NCBI RefSeq assembly: GCF_901709675.1
Contig: NC_051105.1
Location: 12,384,604 to 12,448,603, forward strand
Source: Syngnathus acus
Lineage: Eukaryota; Chordata; Actinopteri; Syngnathiformes; Syngnathidae
Direction of reading: 5' to 3'
DNA: 64,000 bases
Shown here: in pieces, positions 34,360-45,262 of the stretch
How the letters are laid out: every line of letters begins with the position of its first letter
Numbering within the stretch: position 1 is the first letter of the stretch
Position numbers and translations under genes: made by a program
Notes under the pieces: generated by a model
Told to the model about the DNA's origin: nothing
Database searches by the model: none
What the model saw: the letters and a program-made list of their open reading frames with translations, nothing else

Positions 34360-34757
34360 TTTTGAACCAAATCAATGATATATCAATAATATTTGAATTT
34401 ATTATTATTATTATTTTATTTAAAAAATTAATTGTGTACGTAAATTAATATAAATAGTATTTTTCAATAATGGCTTTCAGTCCAGCAAGAGGGGATTAGC
34501 CCTATGCCTAACCATTTTGGAATAATCTGGTGCAGTACCGACTTTGACCAGAGGTGGAGCAAGAGAGCGAAAAGTAAAAATATAAATAGGTGCAGTACCG
34601 GATCTCGAACATGACAGCAGTAGAGAGCTTTTCTATACCTTTTGGAGTTAATTTAGAGCATGACAAAGTGAGGACCGGCCACAATGTCCTCACTTTGCTA
34701 AAATGTCCTCACAGTGTTGGTCTATTTACTCATGCCGGTCCTCACAATGCAGGTACA

Positions 34758-34759
<2 letters not shown>
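34360..34759. other. Intergenic with short inverted repeat
   Basis: No gene. Around 34665-34745 the words gtgaggaccggcc, aatgtcctcactttg and ccggtcctcac can pair, giving a small palindromic region. Confidence 0.5.

Positions 34760-34834
<75 letters not shown>
34760..34834. repeat. (CA)n microsatellite
   Basis: Uninterrupted ca dinucleotide run of about 37 units. Confidence 0.99.
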
Positions 34835-34836
<2 letters not shown>

Positions 34837-34900
34837 TTGATTAAACTGAAAAACACATTACAAGATTAAATTAAAATTATATAAAATAGAAAAACCATCA

Positions 34901-35226
34901 GGCTCTGTGGCCCACTGGTTAGCATGTCCGCCTCACAGTTAGGAGGGTGTGGGTTCAATTCCAACTCCGGCCCGCCCTGTGTGGAGTTTGCATGTTCTCC
35001 CCAGTTTCTTCCCACATCCCAAAAACATGCATGGTAGGCCGATTGTGCACTCCAAATTGTCCCTAGGTATGAGATGGTTGTTCGTCTCTGTGTGCCCTGC
35101 AATTGGCTGGCAACCAGTTCAGGGTGTCCCCCGCCTACTGCCCAATGAATGCTGGGATAGGCTCCAGCACGCCCGCGACCCCCTTGGGGACAAGCGGTAT
35201 AGAAAATGGATGGATGGATGGATGGA
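34901..35226 (+). mobile_element. tRNA-headed SINE-like repeat with (ggat)n tail, copy 3
   Basis: A-box-like tggcccactgg, B-box-like ggttcaattcc; body gtgtggagtttgcatgttct and ctgggataggctccagcacg; ends agaaaatgg plus ggat units. Collinear with 20737-21071 and more complete in the second half. Confidence 0.82.
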
Positions 35227-35923
35227 AAAATCATCAATAGGTGTTATTACAGCTATGGCTTGTTGAACTAGTCAAAGGAAGTAGGAAGAAGTACAAAACA
35301 TACTGTATCTAGTCCTACCCCTTTTTTTGTATGTGTATTACGAATATCAATTTGTTACACTATTAAATTATTCATGAACTGAAAGGGATCCAAAAGTAAA
35401 AACACACTAAATGACTCCTCCAAACTCCTCTTACCACAAGTCTCAGTGTGGCTCCAAAAACTCAAATAAGCATGCTGTATAAAAGAAAGAAAACAAACAA
35501 ACACCTCATACTGCATATGTGTATTTATAACCTTATCAATGAACTACACTTGTATTATTTGCAACAGGATGAAAGAAATCTCATGTAATCTCTAATTTCA
35601 AATTGCTGCCATCTTTGGACCAAAGTTATATTGACATAGTTTTGTATCATCGGGGGCAAGTCATGAGCGCAGATTCTGATGAGGACACCTGGCACCCGGT
35701 GACCTATTCTCCCATTTTAATCAATAACACAATAATGTTGTGGCCTTTTTTTTTTTTTGCATGTTAGATTTGTGATTGACCATGATTTTGGGGTGGTATT
35801 TCTGTATGATAACAATATAAGGAATAATACCAAACTGAACAAAGTGGTCTTTGAGACTTTCCTGAAAAGTTGTCATTTGGGAAGCGCGACGAATCCATCT
35901 GACAGTGACAAAATACATGTTTT
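35227..35923. other. Intergenic, nothing recognised
   Basis: AT-rich, with a t-run near 35748. No coding motif. Confidence 0.5.
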
Positions 35924-36220
35924 TGTCACGAACGGAGTGTAGAAATGGAGCAGGACGACCAAATGCAGCTTGGACCAGGGTTTATTGCAGCAACCTCAAA
36001 AGACAGGAACCAAACAACCTCGTGGCAGTGACACATGCATTGTCCACAATGCTCCGACATCGAGTGGCACACAAACAGAACTTAAATGCAGCACAGTTAA
36101 CAAGAGGCAGGTGAGTATGATCACACTGATCATGGGCACACAGGAGGGGAGGGGCGAGCACACAGACACACAGAAACGATGACAACCTATACACAGCAAA
36201 ACTGGGGACGAGGCATGACA
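35924..36220 (-). mobile_element. Solo LTR (family S), 297 bp, 5-bp duplication
   Basis: TGTCACGAACGG at 35924 and GGCATGACA at 36220, flanked by gtttt on both sides. Collinear with 24976-25346 but with a block of about 70 bp missing after aaaagacag (the second half of the Kozak-distant region), which explains the shorter length. Confidence 0.9.
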
Positions 36221-36990
36221 GTTTTAATTGCTTACATTATACTTGTACATATATTCAGTAATTGTTCAGGATCTTACCTTAAGGCTTTATGTGTAGAGAC
36301 TGTAAGCAAATGTCTGTCTCTATTTATTTTTGAAGACCAAGCCTCTTGGAACCCCCCGGCATACTCACATCTGTTTGTAATAGGTAGATAATACATTGAG
36401 CACAGGAGCATTTAATCCATTTTGTAGCACAGCATGAGCAGTGTTGTAATCCATAGCGATAACAGCAAAGTAATTCAAAAGGCACACTGACGTGAGTGGA
36501 AACGCCTACCCTCATACATATGTAATGAAAGATCGAAAAGATAGGGCTAAATCCAAATATGAATGGGTATGCTCACTGACTGCTCATCCTTAATTTAGCA
36601 AGCGTGAATGGGGATGCAGCAATGCATAAGGGTTAAGATAACCATAAACCATATAGCGAGCTAATCTGCACCTGGAATGAAAAGAAAATTGTGCATGCTC
36701 TGTATTTGTACTCATGTCATGATTTGTCTTTTGTTGATTTAGTTTTGGTTAGATTTTACTTTTGTTTTCCTTGTATCCATGTATGCCGGTCTCGTTAGGT
36801 TATTGTGTCCACCTGTGCTTGTCATCCTAGTTCCTTGTGTCTTTCAGTCAGTTTCCTCAGCTTCTTTTGTCTTGTCCATGTGTTTCTCATTGCCTTGTCA
36901 GTTGCTTGGCCATGTCCACAAGAAAAAAGAGCCAGCTTTTTTCCTCAAAATAACCCAATGAACACGGAAGCTCATCAAAAAATACGTACA
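36221..36990. other. Intergenic, nothing recognised
   Basis: No recognisable motif. Confidence 0.5.
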
Positions 36991-37540
36991 TCAAGTCAAG
37001 TTTATTTATATAGCCCTTAATCACAGAATGTCTCAAAGGACTTCACATGCCCACAGTTAACAATTATTCTTGACCTCCCTTGATCTTAACCCCAGGAGGG
37101 CAAAGAAAAAACTCACAAAACCCCAACTGGAGAAAAATTAGACACCTTGAGAAGGGACCGCAGATGGGAGGATCCCCCTTCCAGGACGACCAGGCTGCTA
37201 TGAATACAGAGTGGGCAACATTTAACACATAATATGAAACTATGAAATAAGGTATTCTAAATGTCCATAGTCAAAGAGCTCTAGGAAGACGCGTTCAGTC
37301 ATCGTGGGAGCACCTGCGAGGAGATGATGCAACCCAGTTCTTGTCCTGGTTAGTTGGTGTAGAATCCAGACAGCAACTTTCAGCTTGTGTGTCACCTAGC
37401 CTCCTCCTTAAGATGGGGAGGAGGGGGCAGGAGAGTAGAAACTGCAGCCAAATTGGCCAGCGTAGTTTAATTAAAGGCAAGAGCATAGAAATGTGTCTTT
37501 AATCGTGTCTTGAATGCGTCCACCGAGGTAGCAGCTCTGA
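36991..37540 (-). mobile_element. LINE-type 3' UTR repeat sharing a module with LINE B
   Basis: Read in plus orientation: tcaagtttatttatatagcc, ccccaggagggcaaagaaaa, ccttgagaagggaccgcaga and cccccttccaggacgaccag. The last blocks closely resemble the LINE B 3' UTR (about 1640-1740, 17400-17490 and 37680-37800). It directly abuts the 3' end of LINE B copy 3 at 37541. No coding frame is present. It is either the 3' UTR of a related LINE, or a SINE or truncated insert that took this module. Confidence 0.6.
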
Positions 37541-38628
37541 TTCAAGATTCAAGAATTTTCAAGAATTTTATTGGCCATGTTTGAGCATGCCAAACATCTC
37601 AGCCTCTGTTCAAAATTTAGGTGACTAACAACACTCAGGACATGTGCGAAAATTGACAAATATTCTCTAACATACCCTGATCTCAAACTCCCAGGAGGGA
37701 AAGGGAAAACTCAAAACTCCTTCTAGGGGAAATGAGAAACCTTGAGAAGAGACCACAGATGGGAGGATCCCTCTTCCAGGATGAAGAGGCTGCAATGGAT
37801 GCAGAGCGGACACATAGTACACATAATATAGACAATTCAAAGATAAAGCGTCGAGAGCAGGATGTTATTGCACAGCAATGTCTCTGAGACTCTAAGAGTG
37901 GTGTGAGTTCATCAGAGCGACAGCCTGGGGGAAGAAGCTGTCTCTGTGTCTGCTGGTTTTGGCGTACAGTGCTCTGTAATGCCGTCCGGAGGGGAGTAGT
38001 TCGAACAGACTGCAACCTGAGTGAGAAGGGTCTGTAGAGATGTTACTTGCGCATTTCCTGGTCCTGGACAGGTACAAGTCCTGGATAGATGGCAGGTTGG
38101 TTCCGATATATCTTTTCTGCTGTCGATTGTCCGTTGTAGTCTGTGCTTGTCTTGTTTGGTGGCCGATCTAAACCAGACAGTAATGGAGGTGCAGAGGATA
38201 GACTGGATGATGGCAGTATAGAAGGTCTTCAGCAGCTCGTGTGATAGGTTGAACTTCCTGAGCTGTCTCAGAAAGTACAGCCTCTGCTGGGCATTCTTCC
38301 GGACAGAGTCTATGTGGCTGGTCCATTTCAGGTACCGAGAGATTGTGGATCCCAGGAACTTGAAGATGTCTGTGGAGAGAATAGTATTACTGAGGATAGT
38401 GAGGGGTGAAAGTGGTGAAGGGTCTCGCCTGAAGTCCACTGTCATCTCCACGGTCTGAAGCGGATTCAGCTCCAGGTGGTTTTGGCTGCACCAGTGGACC
38501 AGCCGCTCCACCTCCTGTCTGTACGCAGTCTCGTCACCGTCCCGGTTCAGTCCGATGAGAGTGGTGTCGTCCGCATACTTCAGGAGCTTCACAGAAGAGT
38601 CACCTGAGGAGCAATCGTTAGTGTAGAG
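37541..38628 (-). pseudogene. LINE B copy 3, RT C-terminal part
   Basis: The 3' end has ttcaagattcaag and related units, followed by the family 3' UTR and the C-terminal RT. About 37912-38592 reads LLKYADDTTLIGLNRDG, HWCSQNHLELNPLQ, QQRLYFLRQLRKF and FRSATKQDKHRLQ; the frame changes near 38110 and the final SFFPQAVALMN lies in another frame (37892-38077). It is more diverged than copies 1 and 2. It ends abruptly at 38628, where the hAT-Charlie element begins, and the rest of the LINE is not found on the other side of that element. Confidence 0.88.
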
Positions 38629-38714
38629 CAGGGGTCCCCAAACTACGGCCCGCGGGCCGGATACGGCCCGTCATCACATTTGGCCCGGCCCTCTGAACAA
38701 TACCAGACGGAATA

Positions 38715-40527
38715 ATGGCGAAAAGGTTAGGTAAAAGAAAAATTTATTCAGAATGCAGGGTATTTAACCTGCAGTGGACAAACGATTATTTTTTTGTTCA
38801 ATGCAAAGAAAAAGCTGTTTGTCTCATCTGTCAAGAGGCGGTGGCGGTATTCAAAGAATACAATCTTCGCCGACACTATGAATCTCGTCACAAAGACAAG
38901 TACGGTAGCTTGCAAGGCCAAATACGAGCAGACAAACTCTCAAAGCTAAAAAGTGGACTACTATCTCAGCAGAATACATTTGTGCGCCAAGCTCAGCTGA
39001 ACCAGGCATCCGTTCGGGCCAGCTTTCGGGTTGCTAAACTGATAGCAAGCAGCGGTAAGCCTTTCACTGACGGAGATTTTGTTAAGAAATGTATGGATGC
39101 TGTCGTGGAGGAGGTGTGTCCCGAGAAGAAAGATGCATTTAATGCCGTAAGTCTGTCGGCGAGTACAATCACCAGACGCGTTGAAGAAATCGGGAGTAAT
39201 GTATATGCCCAGCTGCAGCAGAAGACGAAAGAATTTGACTTTTTTTCATTAGCACTGGATGAGAGCACGGACGTGCAAGACACAGCGCAACTGCTCATTT
39301 TTATTCGTGGAGTTCGCGCAAACTTTGAGATATGCGAGGAGCTGGCAGCCCTCCAAAGTCTCAAAGGGACTACAACGGGAGAGGATATTTTTGACAAAGT
39401 GTGCCAAACCATGGAGAAGTTGGACCTGGACTGGTCAAAGCTAGCTAGCATCACGACTGACGGGGCTCCTAGCATGGTGGGCGAAACTCGCGGTCTAATA
39501 GGACGCATGAACCGGGAGTTGGAAAAAAGGGGTCTCACCGCCCCGCTACGAGTCCACTGCCTAATTCACCAGCAAGCACTGTGCTGAAAAAGTGTTGACG
39601 TGGGATTCTGTAATGAAGGTTGTGGTGTCGTGCATAAACTTCATCAGAGCAAAGGGACTTAAACACAGGCAGTTCCAAGAATTCCTGTCTGAACTGGAGT
39701 CTGCGCACGGAGATGTGCTGTACTACACAGAGGTCCGATGGCTGAGCCGGGGCAGAGTTTTGAGGCGTTTTTACGAGCTGCTACCCGAAATTAACACATT
39801 TCTTCATTTAAAAGACAAAACGGTCCCAGAGCTGATCGACCCAGAATGGAAATGGCACCTCGCATTTCTAACAGACGTGACAGAAATACTTAACAGCCTT
39901 AACTTGCAGCTACAAGGCGAGGGGAAACTCATTTGCGACATGTATACACACATAAAAGCATTTGAGGTGAAATTAGCGCTGCTTTTGGAACAAGTGAAAA
40001 AGCGCAACTTCGTCCATCTTCCTGCTACCCAAAACCTGTCGACAGAGAACCCAGCGGTCCCGTTCCCAGCTGAAAAGTGCGTGGAAGCACTGGAAATGCT
40101 GAAGGCGGAGTTCGGTGTGCGATTCAGTGAACTACATGTTCATGCAAAAGAAATCCGTCTTTTTCAGAACCCCTTTGTTGCCGACATTTATGAAGCCCAG
40201 CCTTCATATCAGTTTGAGTTGGCTGAGTTACAGAACTGTGATGTTCTGAAAGACGCATTCAAGCCCAACAGTCTCATTGACTTCTATGCCGCCCTCCCAA
40301 ACGACACATACCCAAACATCAAAAAACACGCAATGAAAATGTCCACAGTTTTTGGCAGCACGTATATCTGCGAGAAAACCTTTTCTCGCATGAAACTGCT
40401 GAAAACTCCGATGAGATCAAGATTGACAGATGAACATTTGCATCAGTGCTTGAGACTGGCTGTAACTAGAATGGAACCTGATATTCAACTTCTCACCAGC
40501 CAGATGCAGGCCCACAGTTCACACTGA
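38715..40527 (+). pseudogene. hAT-Charlie transposase with one frameshift
   Basis: About 600 codons of a transposase of the type related to the transposase-like part of vertebrate GTF2IRD2 proteins. It starts MAKRLGKRKIYSECRVFNLQ. A BED-type zinc finger is seen at residues 37-60 (CLICQEAVAVFKEYNLRRHY, then ESRHKDKY). The catalytic region has LALDESTDVQD and SITTDGAPSMVG. The insertion/helical region continues (VRWLSRGRVLRRFYELLPEI), and the C-terminal hAT dimerisation domain reads TYICEKTFSRMKLLK and SRLTDEHLHQCLRLAV. The frame breaks once at 39585-39592: after HQQALC the sequence reads tgc-tgaaaaa-gtg, one base out of frame and giving a TGA. The second half has no start codon of its own at the break. 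Otherwise intact. The family normally encodes a single protein of about this total length. Confidence 0.92.
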
Positions 40528-40789
40528 TGAACATACATAGGTAAGCTCACTTTTCTGACTTGAATGAGTCATTCTGAGCATAAACAAATATAATCATAAT
40601 AAAATCTACTGGGATAAAATCCATCTTTACAACCATACTGGTAGTGAAATGTATTGTGCTGTGTAGGTGCTGTATCACTTAGTTCAGTTTCTCAACCTGC
40701 TTCCTTTGTGGTTTTCACAGGGAAGTTGATGAGAGAGAGCTGCAAACAGCGGTGTCTACAAGCCTACTGGATTTAAAATCCGTTGTACA

Positions 40790-40852
40790 TGTGACAATGA
40801 CAAATAAAGATATATTCTGTTCTATTCTATTCTATTCTATTCTACAAAAGGA
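40790..40852 (+). mobile_element. Short LINE A 3' tail inside the hAT element
   Basis: gttgtacatgtgacaatgac, aaataaagat, then a ttcta repeat matches the 3' terminus of LINE A copy 2 (reverse complement of about 45263-45320). Only about 60 bp is recognisable. Confidence 0.6.
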
Positions 40853-41334
40853 TTATAAGGAAGGCACACAAGAACTTTAAGAGACTGCTCATATGTGTCA
40901 GAGAGATTCTGCTCTGACAACTGAGCTGAACTTTTATCTGTTAAGATTGTGCATGGCACAACAGAAAGTTAATGTTCCATGGCTTTTTTTTCTATGAAGA
41001 ACCCAGAGAGAGTTATTTAGTTATTATTTATTTCCTGTTTTTTCTGTGAAGGCCTCAGAGAGGGTTATTTAGTTATTATTTATTTCATTAATAGTGTTAT
41101 TATTTGTTTCCTGACTTTTTTTCTGTAAAGAACCTGGAAAGGGTTATTAAATAACCGTTATTTGGTTATGTGTGGCTTTCTGGAAAACAATTAATTTTTT
41201 AAGCTCCCCTACGATCGTCACACTTTTTCTGTTACAAACTGACACCGGCCCCCCATCAGAGAAGGGAAAAGTTATGTGGCCCTCACAGGAAAAAGTTTGG
41301 GGACCCCTGGTTTACCTGCTTCTTCTTTCTGTTT

Positions 41335-41425
41335 GGAAGCAACTGGTTAGCATGCCTGCCTCACAGTTTCTGTGCTTTGGATTTGAATTATGGCTGCTCA
41401 GGCTTCCTTCTGAACTCCCCAAATA
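41335..41425 (+). mobile_element. Degraded SINE-like fragment
   Basis: actggttagcatgcctgcct followed by cacagttt matches the head of the repeats at 20737 and 34901; the rest is not alignable by eye. Confidence 0.5.
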
Positions 41426-41500
41426 ATTAAACAGTAAACATCCATTAGACAGAAATGACCAGACAAATATATATGTACTGTATATCAAGAAGAATAGAGA

Positions 41501-41610
41501 ATGAATGAATGAATGAATGAATGGATGAATGAATGAATGAATGAATGAATGAATGAATGAATGAATGAATGAATGAATGAATGAACGAACGGACGGACGG
41601 ACGGATGGAC
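41501..41610. repeat. Microsatellite (gaat)n with (ggac)n end
   Basis: About 20 gaat units, then gaac, ggac and ggat variants. Confidence 0.97.
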
Positions 41611-42216
41611 AGTGTTTCAACATGTTTTGATATTTTGTTGTTGACCGATGTTTTCAGTCAACAGAATATTTGTTAGACCAGGTAACTGCTCTTTTGGCAA
41701 GGCAAATTTTCATTGTTTCACAGGAAAAAAAACATCTCTGTGACACAGAAGAAAGCTGTGATGAATTATAACAGTACGAGAGTCTCTGGAAAAGCCTTAC
41801 AGTATTGTGTGGGAATAGGCTGTGAGTAGTGGAGCAGTGAGGCAATTTTTTCAACCTCCCTTCATGCCCCAAGGGCTTCTCAGTGGTTTTAGACAAAAGA
41901 GCAAATTTATATTCAGAGAAAATAAGCATTGAACTGAATGTGGTATGATACAAGTATTATAATATTATATTATACTTAAAAAAGTCATATAAGCTCATTG
42001 AGTTACTTTAATTGAGAAGCGATATGGGTTTATTGCTAAATTTGCAAAAAAATATGTACAATTACATATACGTATATATAAATTAATATAAATATTGCTA
42101 AATTTCCCTGCATATTATCTTTTAATTTATTTTTAATCTTTTTAACTTTATCTTTTAATTTATTATTTAATACCATGAAACTGAGAAGTCACTTATGCTC
42201 CATGGCTTACATTATA
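41611..42216. other. Intergenic, AT-rich
   Basis: No coding motif or repeat termini. Becomes TA-rich towards 42217-42280, where a TA microsatellite precedes TA element 3. Confidence 0.5.
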
Positions 42217-42280
42217 TACATATATACGTATATATATACGTATATATATATATATATATATATATATGAATATATATATA
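42217..42280. repeat. (TA)n microsatellite
   Basis: Near-uninterrupted ta dinucleotides with a few c and g interruptions. The next element starts exactly at its end. Confidence 0.95.
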
Positions 42281-42651
42281 CCGTATTTTTCGGACTATAA
42301 GTCGCGTTTTTTTTTCATAGTTTAGGTGGGGGGGGGGGGCGACTTATACTGAGGAGCGACTTATATGTGAATTTTTTCATAAATTTTCAAAAATTAATAT
42401 AAACAAACCGCGATGTAGCAAGGGATTACTGTAATTTGAATTTCAAGTGACGTCAGCAGCTGCGCTGCGCTGCGGCGGTTATTTACATAAAGGACAAAGA
42501 TTCGATCACGGGATGACGAAGATGACGAAGGGCCCCACGTACTACCGGCATCATTAGCGGCTTTGTTTGTAAGTGACACGGAGGACGAAGAGTTTGAAGG
42601 ATTTAATGATTTGGAGTGACACAGAAGGTTTGAAAAACTATTATGGCTTTT

Positions 42652-43090
42652 ACGCACGCTCGGTCCTACTCTACGGAGCTCTCTTTCATCTCCGTGGATG
42701 GAAGTCGGGGGCCGGCGCTCGGCCGGGTGGCTACCCGGGGACGGTGGATGGGGCTCGGACATGGCTTTTACGCACGCCCGGTCCTACTCTACAGAGCTCT
42801 CTTTCACCTCCGTGGCTGGAAGTCAGGGGCCGGTGCTCGGCCGGGTGGCTGTCCGGGGACGGTGGATGGGGCTCGGACATGGCTTTTACGCACGCCCGGT
42901 CTTATTCTACGGAGCTCTCCTTCACCTCCGTGGATGGAAGTCGGGGGCCGATGCTCGGCCGGGTGGCTGTCCGGGGACGGTGGATGGGGCTCGGACATGG
43001 CTTTTACGCACGCTCGGTCCTATTCTATGGAGCTCTCTTCCACCTCCGTGGCTGGAAGTGCCACCTCCGGGGATGGAAGTCGATGCCGGT
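42652..43090. repeat. 118-bp minisatellite, 3.7 units
   Basis: Units start at 42652, 42770, 42888 and 43006. Homologous to the array in element 2 but with fewer units, and each unit differs from its neighbours by several bases, unlike the nearly identical units there. Confidence 0.95.
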
Positions 43091-43625
43091 CCTTGTACTT
43101 TGTTAACGCTACAATATAGTTATATACTAGATCTGTGTAATAACGACGAGGCTGACGTCAGGGCGCACGCGCGGCGTTGTTGACAAAGGACGAGGAATTT
43201 GATCGATGGATTTAATGATTTGGAGTGACACAGATGGTTTGATAATATTGCTTATATAATAGTTATTTGATATATAATTTATATATCGTTATATGGGCCT
43301 GTGGAATATTTTGAAGTGCAAGCGCCGTCAGTGGTTTGTTGACATAAAGGACGATCGATGGATTTAATGAATTGGAGTGACACAGATGGTTTTATAAACG
43401 TGTTATTTATGTAATCGTTTTTTGAATAACTCTGAACGTTACGTCAGGCCCGTTCTCAGCTCTTTATTTCTGTTTATGTCATGTTAGCATACCTATCGTT
43501 TAGCCTGTTGTTGCTCGTTCATGTCTGTTCTTGGTGTTGGATTTTGTCTAATAAATTTCCCCCAAAATGCGACTTATACTCCGGAGCGACTTATATATGT
43601 TTTTTTTCGCGTTATTGTGCATTTT

Positions 43626-44421
43626 GGCACTACCTTAGAAATATAGCCAAAGTAAGAGCGTTCATAAATCAAAATGATGCTGAGAAACTGATTCATGCCT
43701 TTATTTCAAGCCGGCTTGACTACTGTAATGCACTCTTTACTGGTCTCCCGAAAAAAACCACTGATAGACTTCAGCTCATCCAAAACGCTGCAGCTCGCCT
43801 ATTAACCAGGACCAAGAAGAGAGAGCACATTAGACCAGTTCTAGCTGCTCTGCACTGGCTTCCTGCAACATTTAGAATTGATTTTAAAATCCTTCTCCTT
43901 CTATACAAAGCCCTCAATGGGCAGGGACCAAGCTACATTGCAAATTCTCTTGTTAGCTATATACCTCCAAGAACCCTGCGATCATCTGCTGCTGGTTTAT
44001 TGGAGGCTCCCAGCAACAGCAGAAAGAAGATCGGTGATGCAGCCTTTGTTAATTACGCCCCCAAACTATGGAACACACTGCCAATAGGTATCAGGGAGGC
44101 CAGGTCGCTAGATATTTTCAAAACAAAACTTAAAACTCATTTCTTTACCCGAGCATTTAACTAATTACGTTTTATAAATTTCATTTTAAGCCTAATTTTA
44201 TCTTTATCTTTATTTTATTTTTTACCTTTTCTTAAAGATATATTCTTTATTTTATTAAAGCGTGCTCCTATTTTAAACTCACTTATTAATTGTGTATGCA
44301 TACATTAATGTTTTGTTTTTATGTATTCATGTTTTTCTTTCATTGTTGTAAAGCGCTTTGAGCTGCATTTCTTGTATGAAAGGGGCTATACAAATAAAGT
44401 TTATTATTATTATTATTATTA
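43626..44421 (+). pseudogene. L2-like LINE 3' end, RT C-terminus open
   Basis: Plus-strand open frame up to the stop at 44164: LDYCNALFTGLPKKTTDRLQ, IQNAAARLLTRTKKREHIRP, ALHWLPATFRIDFKILLLLY, APKLWNTLPIGIREARSLD and FKTKLKTHFFTRAFN. This is the conserved thumb and C-terminal region of L2 (CR1-group) RTs. A 3' UTR of 260 bp follows, with gcgctttgagctgcatttct and a terminal (ATT)n. 5' truncated; the open frame upstream of 43626 belongs to TA element 3 and not to the LINE. It is the best preserved L2 fragment in the window. Confidence 0.9.
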
Positions 44422-44725
44422 TTATTTTATGGCTAAAGTGACATATATTCCGGAGCGACTTTTAGTCCGAAAAATACGGTATATATATATGTATATATAT
44501 ATACAGGACCGTCTCAGAAAATTAAGTATTGTGATAAAGCTCTTTATTTTCTGTAATGCAATTAAATAAACAAAAATGTCATACATTCTGGATTCATTAC
44601 AAATCAACTGGAATATTGCAAGCCTTTTCTTATTTTAATATTGCTGATTATGGCGTACAGCTTAAGAAAACTCAAATATCCTATCTCAAAATATTAGAAT
44701 ATCGTGAAAAAGTATACGAGTAGGG

Positions 44726-44939
44726 CAGGGGTGGGCAATTCTGGTCCTCGAGGGCCGGTGTCCTGCATGTTTTCTATGTCACCCTGTTGCAACACACCTG
44801 ATTTGAATGGTCAGATAATTGGCAAGGTCTGCAGAAGCTGGATAACAATCCTGATCATTTGAATCAGGTGTGTTGCAGCAGGGAGACCTATAAAACATGC
44901 AGGACACCGGCCCTCGAGGACCGGAATTGCCCACTCCTG
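44726..44939. mobile_element. Foldback hAT MITE, 214 bp
   Basis: The ends CAGGGGTGGGCAATT and (inward) CAGGAGTGGGCAATT extend into a near-perfect palindrome covering most of the element (ggtcctcgagggccggtgtc; caacacacctgatt). The flanking duplication is gagtaggg/tagtaggg, 7 of 8. Tc1 copy 2 has the empty site (about 59860, reverse complement tagtagggtattc), showing that the left base changed after insertion. Confidence 0.93.
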
Positions 44940-45051
44940 TAGTAGGGTATTCAACTAATCACTTGAATAGTCTAATTAACTCGAAACACCTGCAAGGGTT
45001 TCCTGAGCCTTGAAAAACACTCAGCTTGGTTCAGTAAACTAAATGACAAGT

Positions 45052-45262
45052 ATGGGGAAGACTGCTGATCTGACTGCTGTCCAGAGGATCATCTTTGACA
45101 CCCTCCATTAGGAGGGTAAGACCACAAAAGAAATTTCTCAAAGAGCAAGCTGTTCACAGAGTGCAGTTTCAAAGCACATCCACAAAAAGTCTGTTGGAAG
45201 GGGGAAATGTGGCAGGAAATGCTGCACAACCAAGAGATGACTGCAGCATTATGAAGAAGAAT
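45052..45262 (+). pseudogene. Tc1 copy 1 transposase N-terminus (first segment)
   Basis: Begins with ATG at 45052 (MGKTADLTAVQRIIFDTLH), then an in-frame TAG, then EGKTTKEISQRASCSQSAV and the start of the second helix-turn-helix. It is cut at 45262 by LINE A, and about 15 bp next to the LINE junction are missing compared with copy 2. The TAG is shared with copy 2 (cctccattagg in both). Confidence 0.85.

Larger units (their letters stand above)
38629..41309 (+). mobile_element. hAT-Charlie transposon, 2.68 kb
   Basis: Perfect 16-bp terminal inverted repeats CAGGGGTCCCCAAACT at 38629 and ending 41309. It contains a nearly complete transposase gene (38715-40527). The 8 bases on the left (gtgtagag) and right (gtttacct) do not match, so the usual duplication is missing. 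A short LINE 3' end appears to be nested near 40790-40852. Confidence 0.92.
42281..44479. mobile_element. TA-flanked DNA element 3 with minisatellite and L2 insertion
   Basis: Same inverted termini as elements 1 and 2, flanked by TA within a TA microsatellite. Collinear with element 2, and shows the empty site for that element's solo LTR. The L2 tail at 43626-44421 splits its right part (gtgcatttt...attttatggc; in element 2 the site reads gtgcatttgatggc). Confidence 0.87.

Noticed and set aside
34590-34844. Small frame ending in Thr-His repeats
   Set aside because: Read through the CA microsatellite.
38715-40527. Host gene of the GTF2IRD2 or ZBED type
   Set aside because: It lies within perfect hAT inverted repeats, has no introns and is frameshifted, so it is the transposon's own transposase.
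41312-41623. Minus-strand frame with FIHS repeats
   Set aside because: Translation of the gaat microsatellite.
43481-44164. A 227-codon plus-strand gene
   Set aside because: The first part is TA-element sequence and the rest an L2 RT C-terminus; the frame joins by chance at the insertion point.
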